Shown piece by piece: positions 8,380 to 16,245 of a DNA stretch of 53,702 nt. The notes under the pieces are model-generated. The model saw only the letters and a list, made by a program, of their open reading frames with translations, was not told where the DNA came from and ran no database searches. This DNA is from Azonexaceae bacterium (GTDB lineage: Bacteria; Pseudomonadota; Gammaproteobacteria; Burkholderiales; Rhodocyclaceae): the NCBI GenBank assembly GCA_013335535.1, contig JAAXVL010000018.1, positions 1 to 53,702 of the forward strand, in the 5' to 3' direction. The first letter of the stretch is position 1; each line of letters opens with the position of its first letter. Position numbers and translations under genes: made by a program.

Positions 8380-8600
8380 GGTTCCGCCCTGCTGGCGGGC
8401 GTACTTTCTTTTGCTTCGCCAAAAGAAAGTAGCCAAAGAAAAGGCGACCCCGAGGGCGGCGCCGGGCTTTGCCCGGTTCCTTGCGCTACTCGGCAGGCCG
8501 GGCGGCTGCGGAACTCGGGCTTCGCCCTCAAACAGTCCTCGCCGACAGCCCCCGGCCTTCCTGCGTTGCTCAGCGCCTTCCACGGGGACCCAAAAGGCGT
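8380..8600 (-). repeat. large interspersed repeat, copy R3 (inverted)
   Basis: This is the inverted relative of R1 and R2. Its hairpin is TACTTTCTTTTG (8402-8413), loop CTTCGC, CAAAAGAAAGTA (8420-8431), a perfect 12-bp stem. R3 and R2 stand head to head between the convergent GST gene and sigma54-regulator gene, with their hairpins facing outward toward the two gene ends, where they could act as terminators. Open frames over this block follow the repeat and are not called as genes. Confidence 0.8.
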
Positions 8601-8634
8601 CCGGGCTCATGCTGCGCGAATTGAATTTGCATTC

Positions 8635-8671
8635 CCACGGTGAACCGGAAAAAATGGCCAAAAATGAAATG
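8635..8671 (-). repeat. 36-bp short interspersed repeat, copy 3
   Basis: The minus strand reads CATTTCATTTTTGGCC, then ATTTTTTCCGGTTCACCGTG, nearly the consensus. It lies in the gap between large repeats R3 and R2. Confidence 0.8.
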
Positions 8672-8700
8672 CCCCGGTATCCCTGTTTCACCCCGGATCG

Positions 8701-8925
8701 TTTCACCGGGCCCCTTGCGAGGTGCCGAGCAACGTAGGGTCTGGCGGAAAAGGGGCGAGGACTGTCTGAGGGCGCAGCCCGAGTTCCGCAGCCCCCGCCA
8801 GTCCCGAGTAGCGCAGGGAACCGGCGTAGCCGGCACCGAACCAGGGTCGCCTTCTTCTTTGGCTACTTTCTTCTTGGCGAAGCAAGAAGAAAGTACGCCC
8901 GCCAGCAAGGCGGAAACCCAAGCCA
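8701..8925 (+). repeat. large interspersed repeat, copy R2
   Basis: It is almost identical to R1 over about 140 bases from GAGGTGCCGAGCAACG onward. The hairpin is TACTTTCTTCTTG (8864-8876), loop GCGAAG, CAAGAAGAAAGTA (8883-8895), 13 bp. Compared with R1 and R3 the stem has gained or lost matched bases on both arms, so pairing is kept while sequence drifts. The remaining bases up to the regulator stop at 8965 show nothing else. Confidence 0.82.
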
Positions 8926-8964
8926 ATTAACCGGGCACCGTCAGCAAGGCGGAAAAAACTACCC

Positions 8965-10722
8965 CTATTCCCCCGCCGGATGCGCCACCTTCCGCCCTGA
9001 AAGCCGGTACGCCACCCGCGCCCGTGTCGTGCCAAGTATCTTGGCTGCGCCCGAGACATTGCCCTGCGCCAGGTTCAGCGCCTGCCCGATGGCATCTTCC
9101 TCCAGGCTGTCCAGCGAAAGCTTCCCCGAAGCGAGTGCTTCCCGCAGCAGCGCAGAGAGGTTCGGCGCGCCGGCTGCTTGTTCCGATGCACTGGCCGCAG
9201 CTTCTGTCCGTGCCGGCTCGCGCCGGATGTTCTCGCCACTGGTAAACAGGTGCGAGATATCGATGCCACCATCTTCCGGCGCCAGTATGACGCCGCGCTC
9301 AATCAGGTTTTCCAGCTCGCGGATATTGCCCGGCCAGGAGTAGAGCATCAGCGCTTCGATCGCCGCCTCGGTGAAGCCGGTCACCTTGCGCTTGTGCAGC
9401 GCGCAGTAGCGGTTGAGGAAGTGTTCGACGAGCAACAGGATGTCTTCCTTGCGCTCGCGCAGCGGCGGGATATTGACCGGGAATACGTTGAGCCGGTAGA
9501 ACAGGTCATCGCGGAATTTGCCGGCTTCGACAAGGTCGCGCAGATTTTCGTTGGTTGCGGCCACGACGCGGACATCGACCTGGCGCACCCGCGTGTCGCC
9601 AATGCGCTCGATTTCTCCCTCCTGCAGAGCGCGCAGCAGCTTGCCCTGGGCGACCAGGCTCAGCGTGCCGATTTCGTCGAGGAAGAGGGTACCGCCATCG
9701 GCGCGCTCGAAGCGGCCCGGGCGGGACTGGCTGGCGCCGCTGAAGCCGCCTTTTTCGACGCCGAAAAGCTCGGATTCGATCAGTTGCTCGGGAATGGCCG
9801 CGCAGTTGATGGCGATGAAGGGCTGTTCGGCTCGGTCGCTGATGTTGTGCAGGGTACGCGCGAACTGTTCCTTGCCGACACCGCTTTCGCCAAGAAACAG
9901 CACGGTGGCTTTTGTCGGTGCAACGCGCTGGATCATGTGGCAGACGGTGTTGAAACCCGAGGAAACGCCAACCAGATTAATCTTGTCGCCTATCTTGGCG
10001 GCCCCGTCATCGCTACGTGGAAACGAGAATTTCCTGTGGCTCGGGCTCTGCACGAAATCCTGCGCCTGGAGGTAGCGAAAATCGACGTCCGGGTCTTCCC
10101 ATTGATCGAGCGCCTTGCCGACGATCTTGCAGGTTGGGAAGCCCATGGCTTTGCATTCGACTTCGCGGACCAGCATCTGGCGACCGAGGAAGCTGCTCAG
10201 GTAGCCGTTGGCATAGCCCTGCTGCAGCCAGCACACCGGTGCACTGCTGGAGCCGAAGGTGGCCAGATGCTGTTCGGCCTCGGCAGAGTTGTGCCAGATG
10301 AATTCGCCGTAGAAATGCCCGGTTTCGACATCGACATCAAGAGCCAGCGTTTCGACCGACACGAAGCCTTCCAGCGCATGCATCTGCGGGCCGACGGGAA
10401 AGGCATCGAAATCGTTGCTGTCCGGACGGATGCGGCGGACCATTTCGGCATCCCGCGTGCCGGACTGGTAGCCCATGCGGGTGATCAGTCCACGTGCCTT
10501 CTCGATGCCGACCGTTTCGATCAGCTCGCGCCGGATGGCGCCGAGCGACGAGTTGTGGAGCAGCACCATGCGCCGGTCGTCGAACCAGATTTCGCCCTTG
10601 GCCGGCGCAAAGCGCAGACGTGCCACGAGGTCTTCGATGTCCGGGAGGCGATGCTGGTCATGGGGGCTCGGGCGCAGCAGGCGAATGCCCTTGTCGAGCG
10701 CTGATCTATGGCCGTGATCCAT
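8965..10722 (-). CDS. sigma54-dependent regulator of the DmpR/XylR/MopR type
   Basis: The 585-residue activator has an N-terminal aromatic-sensing domain, a V4R segment, a linker, an AAA+ domain and a Fis-type helix-turn-helix (about 552-575). The V4R zinc site is complete: Cys164, Glu187, Cys190 and Cys198 have the spacing of MopR. His115 and Trp143 line up with the phenol-binding His106/Trp134 of MopR, so a phenol-like effector is inferred. The AAA+ part has Walker A GESGVGKE (278-285), Walker B TLFLDEIG and Arg410. The sigma54-contact loop reads GGFSGA (325-330) instead of GAFTGA. Its target promoter and a phenol hydroxylase are not visible here and may lie left of the window. Confidence 0.9.
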   Translation of the reverse strand: MDHGHRSALDKGIRLLRPSPHDQHRLPDIEDLVARLRFAPAKGEIWFDDRRMVLLHNSSLGAIRRELIETVGIEKARGLITRMGYQSGTRDAEMVRRIRPDSNDFDAFPVGPQMHALEGFVSVETLALDVDVETGHFYGEFIWHNSAEAEQHLATFGSSSAPVCWLQQGYANGYLSSFLGRQMLVREVECKAMGFPTCKIVGKALDQWEDPDVDFRYLQAQDFVQSPSHRKFSFPRSDDGAAKIGDKINLVGVSSGFNTVCHMIQRVAPTKATVLFLGESGVGKEQFARTLHNISDRAEQPFIAINCAAIPEQLIESELFGVEKGGFSGASQSRPGRFERADGGTLFLDEIGTLSLVAQGKLLRALQEGEIERIGDTRVRQVDVRVVAATNENLRDLVEAGKFRDDLFYRLNVFPVNIPPLRERKEDILLLVEHFLNRYCALHKRKVTGFTEAAIEALMLYSWPGNIRELENLIERGVILAPEDGGIDISHLFTSGENIRREPARTEAAASASEQAAGAPNLSALLREALASGKLSLDSLEEDAIGQALNLAQGNVSGAAKILGTTRARVAYRLSGRKVAHPAGE

Positions 10723-10773
10723 GCGGGTTCCTGCTGCAGCGAGATGCGAAGCGCCGATTATCGCGCGGGTGGG

Positions 10774-11571
10774 TCAATAATTGGCGGCGCTTTTAGCACC
10801 GGGTTCCGGCCGGTATTCCTGACGCAGATTGGTCGTCGCAGCAGCCAGCAGCAGGGCGTCGACGCCCACCGCAATGAAGCGGGCGCCGGCCTCGAAATAA
10901 CGCTGGACGATGGCCTTGTCGCCGCACAGAACGCCGCCGCTTTTCCCGGCAGCGCACGCTTTCTGCAAGCCGGTTTCGATGGCCTGGACGATGCTCGGGT
11001 GGTTTGATTGGCCGAGCAGGCCATACGATGCGGCGAGATCGGCGGCGCCGAAAAAGATGCCATCGACGCCGTCGACGGCAAGAATCTCGTCAAGATTGTC
11101 GTAGCCTTCCTTCGTTTCGACCTGCAGTAGCAGACACATCTGCTCGTTGGCCTGCGCGCTGTAATCCTGGATTCTTCCCCAGCGCGAGGCGCGGGCCAGC
11201 GCGGCGCCGACGCCGCGGATACCCTCGGGCGGGTAGCGCATGGCGCGCACCAGCCCGGCGGCCTGTTCAGCGGTTTCGACCATCGGAATGAGCAGGGTCT
11301 GGACGCCGGTTTCCAGCAGCTGCTTGATCAGCACATGGTCGCCCTGCGGCGGGCGGACGATGGCGTGCGACGGATAGGGTTCTATGGCCTGCAGCTGCGA
11401 AAGAATGCTGCGCAGGTCGTTGGGGCCGTGCTCGCCGTCAATGAGCAGCCAGTCAAAACCGGCACCGGCGCAGATTTCCGCGCTGAAGGTCTCGCTCAAG
11501 CCAAGCCACAGGCCAAGCAGGGTTTCGCCATTGCGCAGATCGGTTTTGAAGCTGTTGCGAGGGATGTCCAT
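10774..11571 (-). CDS. HpcH/HpaI-family class II aldolase
   Basis: The 265-residue protein is related to 4-hydroxy-2-oxoheptanedioate aldolase, which yields pyruvate plus an aldehyde with a divalent metal. Conserved sites are His48 (DGEHGPND), Arg73 (VRPPQG), and metal ligands Glu152 (QVETKEG) and Asp178 (FFGAADLA). It ends 51 bases before the start of the sigma54 regulator, so the two may be co-transcribed. The natural substrate is uncertain: the family is promiscuous, and it could act as a second hydroxyoxovalerate-type aldolase. A LysR-like site lies about 150 bases upstream. Confidence 0.85.
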   Translation of the reverse strand: MDIPRNSFKTDLRNGETLLGLWLGLSETFSAEICAGAGFDWLLIDGEHGPNDLRSILSQLQAIEPYPSHAIVRPPQGDHVLIKQLLETGVQTLLIPMVETAEQAAGLVRAMRYPPEGIRGVGAALARASRWGRIQDYSAQANEQMCLLLQVETKEGYDNLDEILAVDGVDGIFFGAADLAASYGLLGQSNHPSIVQAIETGLQKACAAGKSGGVLCGDKAIVQRYFEAGARFIAVGVDALLLAAATTNLRQEYRPEPGAKSAANY

Positions 11572-11722
11572 GACAGGGAATTCTTCCGTTGTTTATTGTC
11601 GTTAAATCGCCAGTCGGCCTCATTTGTCGGCGAGGGCGCATGACCTGGTACTTGATCGATCTGAGTTCATCACTATGTCGGCTGCGAGCTATGCTGTCCA
11701 ATACGGATGCATGAGCAGATCA

Positions 11723-11737
11723 ATACCTGCTCGGTAT
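11723..11737 (-). promoter_or_regulatory. candidate LysR-type operator upstream of the HpcH-type aldolase gene
   Basis: ATACC-TGCTC-GGTAT is a perfect inverted repeat containing ATAC-N7-GTAT, with the same half-sites and spacing as the site at 283-299. It lies in the 192-base gap between the aldolase start (11571, leftward) and the benE stop, so it most likely serves the aldolase and possibly the sigma54-regulator gene. The binding protein is not encoded in the window. Confidence 0.4.
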
Positions 11738-11763
11738 GTTTGTGAGGCAAGCATGCATTTGCT

Positions 11764-12942
11764 TCAAGCCGTGGCGACGACTCCCCACTTTTTGTGCAGA
11801 ACGAAGTAAGCGGCTACGCCGATGACCACTCCCCAAAAGGCCGAGCCGAGACCAAGAAAGGTCATCCCCGAGGCCGTGGCCAGGAAGGTGATGACCGATG
11901 CTTCGCGGTGATCGGCTTCGTTGATGGCGCCCATCAGATTTGCCATGATCGCGCCGATCAATGCCAGGCCGGCGAGCACCGCGACAAAGGCTTTGGGGAG
12001 CGCGGTGAAGAGCAGAACGATGCTGCCGGCGAAACTGCCGCCGATCAAATAGAAGACGCCGTTGGCGATACCGGCTACGTAGCGCTTGTCGGGATTCTCA
12101 TGAGCTTCCTTGCCCGTGCATAGCGCAGCGGTGATTGCCGCAATGACGATGGTGATGCCACCGGAAAAGGCCACGACGAGTGAAACAAGGCTGGTCACGG
12201 TAATGATCGGGCGGGCCGGGATCTTGTAGCCCGCGCCATGCAGGATGGCCATGCCTGGCATGAACTGTCCGGTCATGCTGACCAGCACGAGCGGAATCGC
12301 CAGGCTCAGCGTGGCAGAAATGGACCATTCCGGCGCGGTGAATAGCGGCGTGGTCAGGCTGATCTCGACACCACTCAGGTCGGCCCCGGTGAAACCGGCG
12401 AGCGCGATGCCGACAAGCAGGACGAGGATCAGGAAGTAGCGCGGGTAGAAACGTTTCAGCAGCAAATACGCGGTAATCATGCCGAACGTGAGCAGAGGCA
12501 TGCTGCCCGCTGACTTGAAGGCATTGACCCCGAACGGAAACAAAATGCCGGCCATCATGCCGTAGGCGATCCCTCGCGGGATGTGGCGCATGAGCTTGTC
12601 AAAATAGCCGGACAGCGCAATGGCCAGAATGATCAACGCCGCAATCAGGTAAGCGCCGACAGCCTCGCCGAGGGTGATGGCGGGGAAGAGGGTGACGAGC
12701 AGGGCGGTGCCAGGCGCCGACCAGGCGGTGACGATCGGCGCCTTGAGCAGCCAGCTCAGTAGTATTCCCGATACGGCTGCGCCGATCGATATTCCCCACA
12801 CCCAGGAAGCGACCATTTCGGTTGGCACGTTGGCAACCTGGGCGGCCTGGTAAAAAATGATCAGGGGGCCGGAATAGGAAATGAGAACGGCTAGAAAGCC
12901 TGCCGTAATTGCAGAAATCGACCAGTCTTTGTTGAGCGTCAT
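11764..12942 (-). CDS. benE: benzoate/H+ symporter BenE
   Basis: The 392-residue integral membrane protein is strongly hydrophobic along its length, with roughly 11-12 membrane segments. Family landmarks include FLAVLISYSGPLIIFYQAA near the N-terminus and GGITIVIAAITAALCTGKEAH in the middle. It imports benzoate across the inner membrane. ATG 12942 is chosen because it gives the usual BenE N-terminus; a TTG 51 bases upstream would add a hydrophilic tail and has no better ribosome site. It sits downstream of benR in the same direction, completing a benA-B-C-D-R-E order. Confidence 0.9.
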   Translation of the reverse strand: MTLNKDWSISAITAGFLAVLISYSGPLIIFYQAAQVANVPTEMVASWVWGISIGAAVSGILLSWLLKAPIVTAWSAPGTALLVTLFPAITLGEAVGAYLIAALIILAIALSGYFDKLMRHIPRGIAYGMMAGILFPFGVNAFKSAGSMPLLTFGMITAYLLLKRFYPRYFLILVLLVGIALAGFTGADLSGVEISLTTPLFTAPEWSISATLSLAIPLVLVSMTGQFMPGMAILHGAGYKIPARPIITVTSLVSLVVAFSGGITIVIAAITAALCTGKEAHENPDKRYVAGIANGVFYLIGGSFAGSIVLLFTALPKAFVAVLAGLALIGAIMANLMGAINEADHREASVITFLATASGMTFLGLGSAFWGVVIGVAAYFVLHKKWGVVATA

Positions 12943-13153
12943 GAGCTTTGATTCAATTTTTGATTGGCCGGCCTGAGGGTTCGAAGCAGGCAACGGCCGC
13001 GACAGCGCTGGTTTCAGGTGAGCCTCGGGGGCATGCCTTGGCCGATGCTGCTATGACTTTGGCGTGTCCGGGAAGCGATGCCATCCCGGAGTGGCTACGA
13101 GCGATTCGGTTGCCAGTGTCTTCAGCGAATATTCTGCACCAGGCAGATTCCGC

Positions 13154-14119
13154 TCAGGCCTTGCCCTGCCGAGTTTTGAGTGATTCGGAGGGAAGAATGC
13201 CGAAAGTGGCTTTGTAGAATTCCGAAAAGCGACCGAGGTGCGTGAAGCCGTAATCGAGGGCAACGGCAGTGACGTTGGCCATTCGGCTACTTGGATCCAT
13301 CAGCGTGGAATAGACACGCTCCAGCTTTTTCTGCCGAATGAAGTTCTTGGGTGTCGTCTTGGCGTTCTTCTCGAAGAGCATGTACAGCGAACGCAGGCTC
13401 AGGTGCGAGTAGGTGGCCAGTTCCTCGGCGCTGATATCACGCTTGATGTTGTCTTCGATGTACTGCACCAGTCGCTCGAAGGAAACCGATTGCAGCGTCG
13501 GCGTTTCAAGCGGGACATTGTGCTTGAACATGGTCATCAGCTTGCTGGCGACGACACGGTTGTAGTGTTGCAGCATCTGCGGCGTGGCAGTGCCGGATTC
13601 GGCTTCTTCGCAGAGCAGTTTCAGCAGGTAGAGCAGGCTGTCGATTTCTTCGAATTTGTAGGGCGTCTGGTTGAACTTGATGCTTTCGTTCGGCTTGAAC
13701 CAGCGATGTTCGATACAGGCTTCGTTGAACAGGGTCGAGGGAACGCGAACGATGAATTTTTCGCAGTCTTCCGAGTAGGTCAGGTCGATCGGTTCATCCG
13801 GATTGATCAGCAGGACGTGGCCAGCCGGCAGGCTGACCGAATCGCGATACAAGGCGTAGTGACAATGGCCGCGCAGGATGAACTGGACGTGGTAGATGTC
13901 CGGCAAACCTTCGGAAACGATCCGGGCTTGCGCTCCGTAGCTGAGCCGGCACAGATCGAGGCTACCCGCCTTGCGGTGGTTCAACGAGGCGCTGGTGTCA
14001 CTGTTGGTTGACAGGCGAAGGGCATGCGAGCCGACATGCTGGTTTACATAGTCGGAAACCTCAAACGGATTGACGCCGGCAAATACACTGCTTTCTTGCT
14101 TGAGGAAATTTAGCGGCAT
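13154..14119 (-). CDS. benR: XylS/BenR-type AraC-family activator of benzoate genes
   Basis: The 321-residue protein has an N-terminal effector domain (about 1-200, with the AraC-type binding domain HVQFILRGHCHYALYRD) and a C-terminal double helix-turn-helix (about 215-315). The second helix-turn-helix region reads VTAVALDYGFTHLGRFSEFY, the signature of XylS, BenR and AntR. It lies directly downstream of benD. Four exact XylS/BenR half-sites occur at the benA/oxidoreductase promoters, so autogenous cluster control by benzoate is inferred. An extended -10 promoter is seen about 120 bases upstream. Confidence 0.9.
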   Translation of the reverse strand: MPLNFLKQESSVFAGVNPFEVSDYVNQHVGSHALRLSTNSDTSASLNHRKAGSLDLCRLSYGAQARIVSEGLPDIYHVQFILRGHCHYALYRDSVSLPAGHVLLINPDEPIDLTYSEDCEKFIVRVPSTLFNEACIEHRWFKPNESIKFNQTPYKFEEIDSLLYLLKLLCEEAESGTATPQMLQHYNRVVASKLMTMFKHNVPLETPTLQSVSFERLVQYIEDNIKRDISAEELATYSHLSLRSLYMLFEKNAKTTPKNFIRQKKLERVYSTLMDPSSRMANVTAVALDYGFTHLGRFSEFYKATFGILPSESLKTRQGKA

Positions 14120-14242
14120 GCTGGACTCTGTAATTTGTGGCTCACGAAATTACCCCCGGGGTCAATCTTGGAATCCCACCGCTCCGATCGTCGCTTGCGG
14201 TGCTTTGGATGTCGAAATGTCGATATATTCAACAATCTCGAT

Positions 14243-14248
14243 ATTATA
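14243..14248 (-). promoter_or_regulatory. extended -10 promoter for benR
   Basis: The minus strand reads TTGATATAAT, which contains TGN-TATAAT (an extended -10) inside a strikingly AT-rich stretch (14215-14295) of an otherwise GC-rich window. No good -35 is present at 17 bases, as is usual for extended -10 promoters. The predicted start is near 14236, leaving a leader of about 115 bases before benR. This would allow benR expression independent of benABCD. Confidence 0.5.
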
Positions 14249-14286
14249 TCAATATGAATTGCTTGTACATAGGTTAATTAAATACA

Positions 14287-14318
14287 AAACGCCGGGTACA
14301 TTTCTGCGCGCCGGCGTT
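14287..14318 (-). terminator. terminator after benD
   Basis: On the minus strand AACGCCGG, a 15-base loop and CCGGCGTT are followed by TTGTATTT. The eight-base-pair GC-rich stem with a short T-rich tail lies 41 bases after the benD stop and separates benABCD from benR. Confidence 0.55.
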
Positions 14319-14358
14319 GGTGTCCCGCCGTCACAGAGACGGCAATGGAAGAACGGTT

Positions 14359-15135
14359 TCAGCCGAGGTCGCCGCCACCCACCGGCAGAATGGTGCCGGT
14401 CATGTAAGCGGATTCGTCGGAGGCCAGGAAGAGGATCGGATCAGCCTGTTCATCAAGGGTGCCGTAGCGTTTCATCAGGCTGGAGTCGAGCGACTGGGTG
14501 TAAATCTGCTTGTACCAGGTCTTTTCCTGCTCGCTCTGCTCGGCCGTGTTGCGCGGAATGATGCGGGGCGGGGCCTCGGTGGCGCCCGGGGCAGTGGCGT
14601 TCACCCGAATGCCGCGCTCGCCGTTTTCGAAAGCCAGGCAGGCGGTCAGGGCATTGACCCCACCCTTGGCGGCACCGTAGGGCACGCGATTAACGCCGCG
14701 GGTGGCGATTGACGAGACGTTGACGATCGATCCCTTGCCCTTCTCCAGCATGTAGGGCAAGGCGGCGCGGCAGCACCACAGGGTCGGGAACAGCGAGCGG
14801 CGGACTTCGGCCTCGATTTCGTCTTCGGCGTAATGCTCGAAGGGCTTGGTCCAAATTGTGCCGCCGACGTTGTTGATCAGAATGTCGATACGGCCAAAGC
14901 GCTCGACAGCAGCGGCCATGACGCGCTCGCATTCGGAGAATTTCTCGAGGTTGGCGGTCAGGCCCATGACTTCATTCTTGAGGCTCAGTGCATCGGCGAC
15001 GCCGTGAACGATCTCGGCACGGTCGACCAGAACCAGGGTGCCTTTTTCCTTGGCCATGCGCTCGGCAACGCGCTTGCCGATGCCCTGGGCGGCGCCAGTG
15101 ATGACGGCGACCTTGTTCTTGAAACGGTTGTTCAT
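14359..15135 (-). CDS. benD: 1,6-dihydroxycyclohexa-2,4-diene-1-carboxylate dehydrogenase
   Basis: Oxidises and decarboxylates the benzoate cis-diol to catechol with NAD+. The 258-residue classical SDR has TGAAQGIG (13-20), NNVGG (88-92), NVSS with the catalytic Ser (139-142), and Tyr153/Lys157 in YGAAK. The ATG at 15135 has AAGGAA upstream and lies 19 bases after the benC stop; earlier in-frame starts would lie inside benC. It is the fourth gene of benABCD and supplies the catechol for the meta-cleavage dioxygenase at 21947. Confidence 0.93.
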   Translation of the reverse strand: MNNRFKNKVAVITGAAQGIGKRVAERMAKEKGTLVLVDRAEIVHGVADALSLKNEVMGLTANLEKFSECERVMAAAVERFGRIDILINNVGGTIWTKPFEHYAEDEIEAEVRRSLFPTLWCCRAALPYMLEKGKGSIVNVSSIATRGVNRVPYGAAKGGVNALTACLAFENGERGIRVNATAPGATEAPPRIIPRNTAEQSEQEKTWYKQIYTQSLDSSLMKRYGTLDEQADPILFLASDESAYMTGTILPVGGGDLG

Positions 15136-15154
15136 GATGTTTCCTTTTGGGGGC

Positions 15155-16165
15155 TTAGACGCTGGCGGCGAATTTTTCGTAATGGAAGCTGACCGGCTGA
15201 ATCGCGCGCTCGCGCAGGTTCTGGGCGACAGCTTCGACCATCGGCGGCGGGCCACACAGGTAGATGTCGACGTCGCCGTCATTCAATTGGGCCGGTTCGA
15301 TGTGCTGCGTGACATAGCCCTTCTTAGGCTGGGCGCTGTCGGCGGCAACAACCACCAGGGCGTAGGTGAAGTTGGGTAGCGCGGCGGCAAAGGCCGCGAG
15401 TTTGTCGAGTTCGACCAGGTCGGTATCGGTGTTGACGCCATAGATCAGATGCACCGGATGGTCGCTGCCGCCGGCGGCGACGATCTTGTCGAGCATGGCG
15501 AGGAAGGGCGCAAGGCCGGTGCCGCCTGCGAGCATGAGGACGGGGCGCTTGATCTCGCGCAGGTAGAAGCTGCCAAGCGGGCCGGCCAGGGTCATTTTTT
15601 CGCCGCTCTTGGCGTGCTCGCGCAAGTAGCCGCTCATCAGGCCGCCGGGCACATTGCGGATGAGGAAGGAAACGCTGCCATCCTTCGGCATCGAGCTGAA
15701 GGAATAGGCGCGGTGGTGGGGGCTTCCGGGAACGGTCAGGTTGGCGTACTGGCCGGGCAGAAAGGCGAGCTTGCTGAGCGCCGGGCCTGACAGGGTGAGG
15801 CTGATCGTGCTGTTGGAAAGCTGGCGGACCTCGCTGATCGTGGTCTCCAGGCTGGCCTGCTTGATCTTGCAGACGTCGGATGCGACGGGCACGTTGACCA
15901 CGCAGTCGCCCTGCGGGTACATCTGGCAGGTGAGGACCATGCCTTGGGCAGCTTCGCTTTCGCTCATGGCGTCCTCGATGTAGTCACCGAGCCGGAAGCT
16001 GCCGGATTCACAGGAGCATTTGCAGGCGCCACAGGCGCCATCGCGGCAGTCGATGGGCACGTTGATGCTCTGCCGGTAGGCGGCATCCGCCACGGTTTCG
16101 GTCGGTTTGCAGTCGATGAAACGGGTAACGCCGTCTTCGAAATTCAGGGCGATTCTGTAGGTCAT
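15155..16165 (-). CDS. benC: benzoate 1,2-dioxygenase reductase component
   Basis: Carries electrons from NADH to the dioxygenase. The 336-residue protein has a plant-type 2Fe-2S domain first (Cys40, Cys45, Cys48, Cys80), then an FAD domain with RAYSFSSM and an NAD domain with LAGGTGLAPF. The fused ferredoxin-reductase layout is that of class IB ring-hydroxylating dioxygenases. The N-terminal ferredoxin order distinguishes it from phenol-hydroxylase-type reductases only by context; the flanking benB and benD settle it. A strong hairpin lies between benB and this gene. Confidence 0.93.
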   Translation of the reverse strand: MTYRIALNFEDGVTRFIDCKPTETVADAAYRQSINVPIDCRDGACGACKCSCESGSFRLGDYIEDAMSESEAAQGMVLTCQMYPQGDCVVNVPVASDVCKIKQASLETTISEVRQLSNSTISLTLSGPALSKLAFLPGQYANLTVPGSPHHRAYSFSSMPKDGSVSFLIRNVPGGLMSGYLREHAKSGEKMTLAGPLGSFYLREIKRPVLMLAGGTGLAPFLAMLDKIVAAGGSDHPVHLIYGVNTDTDLVELDKLAAFAAALPNFTYALVVVAADSAQPKKGYVTQHIEPAQLNDGDVDIYLCGPPPMVEAVAQNLRERAIQPVSFHYEKFAASV

Positions 16166-16197
16166 GATTGTCTCCGTTTGGGGCGGTCGATGCCGCG

Positions 16198-16237
16198 CTT
16201 TCCGGGGTGGGCTGTCTGTGGCAGCCCACCCGGAAAG
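16198..16237 (-). other. strong hairpin between benB and benC
   Basis: Arms 16198-16214 and 16222-16237 pair over 16 bases, with a single unpaired G and a 7-base loop. No T-run follows on the minus strand. The placement is typical of an RNA hairpin protecting the 3' end of an upstream message, which would give more benAB (catalytic subunits) than benC (reductase). Confidence 0.65.
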
Positions 16238-16245
16238 TCCCTGTT

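Noticed and set aside
8260..8930. Several open frames of about 100-130 codons between the GST and regulator genes
   Set aside because: They follow the large repeat copies in both directions, have no consistent ribosome sites, and recur wherever the repeat occurs.
9178..10704. Long open frame (508 codons) antisense to the sigma54 regulator
   Set aside because: It mirrors the regulator codons in a GC-rich genome, has no recognisable domain, and the opposite strand has complete family motifs.
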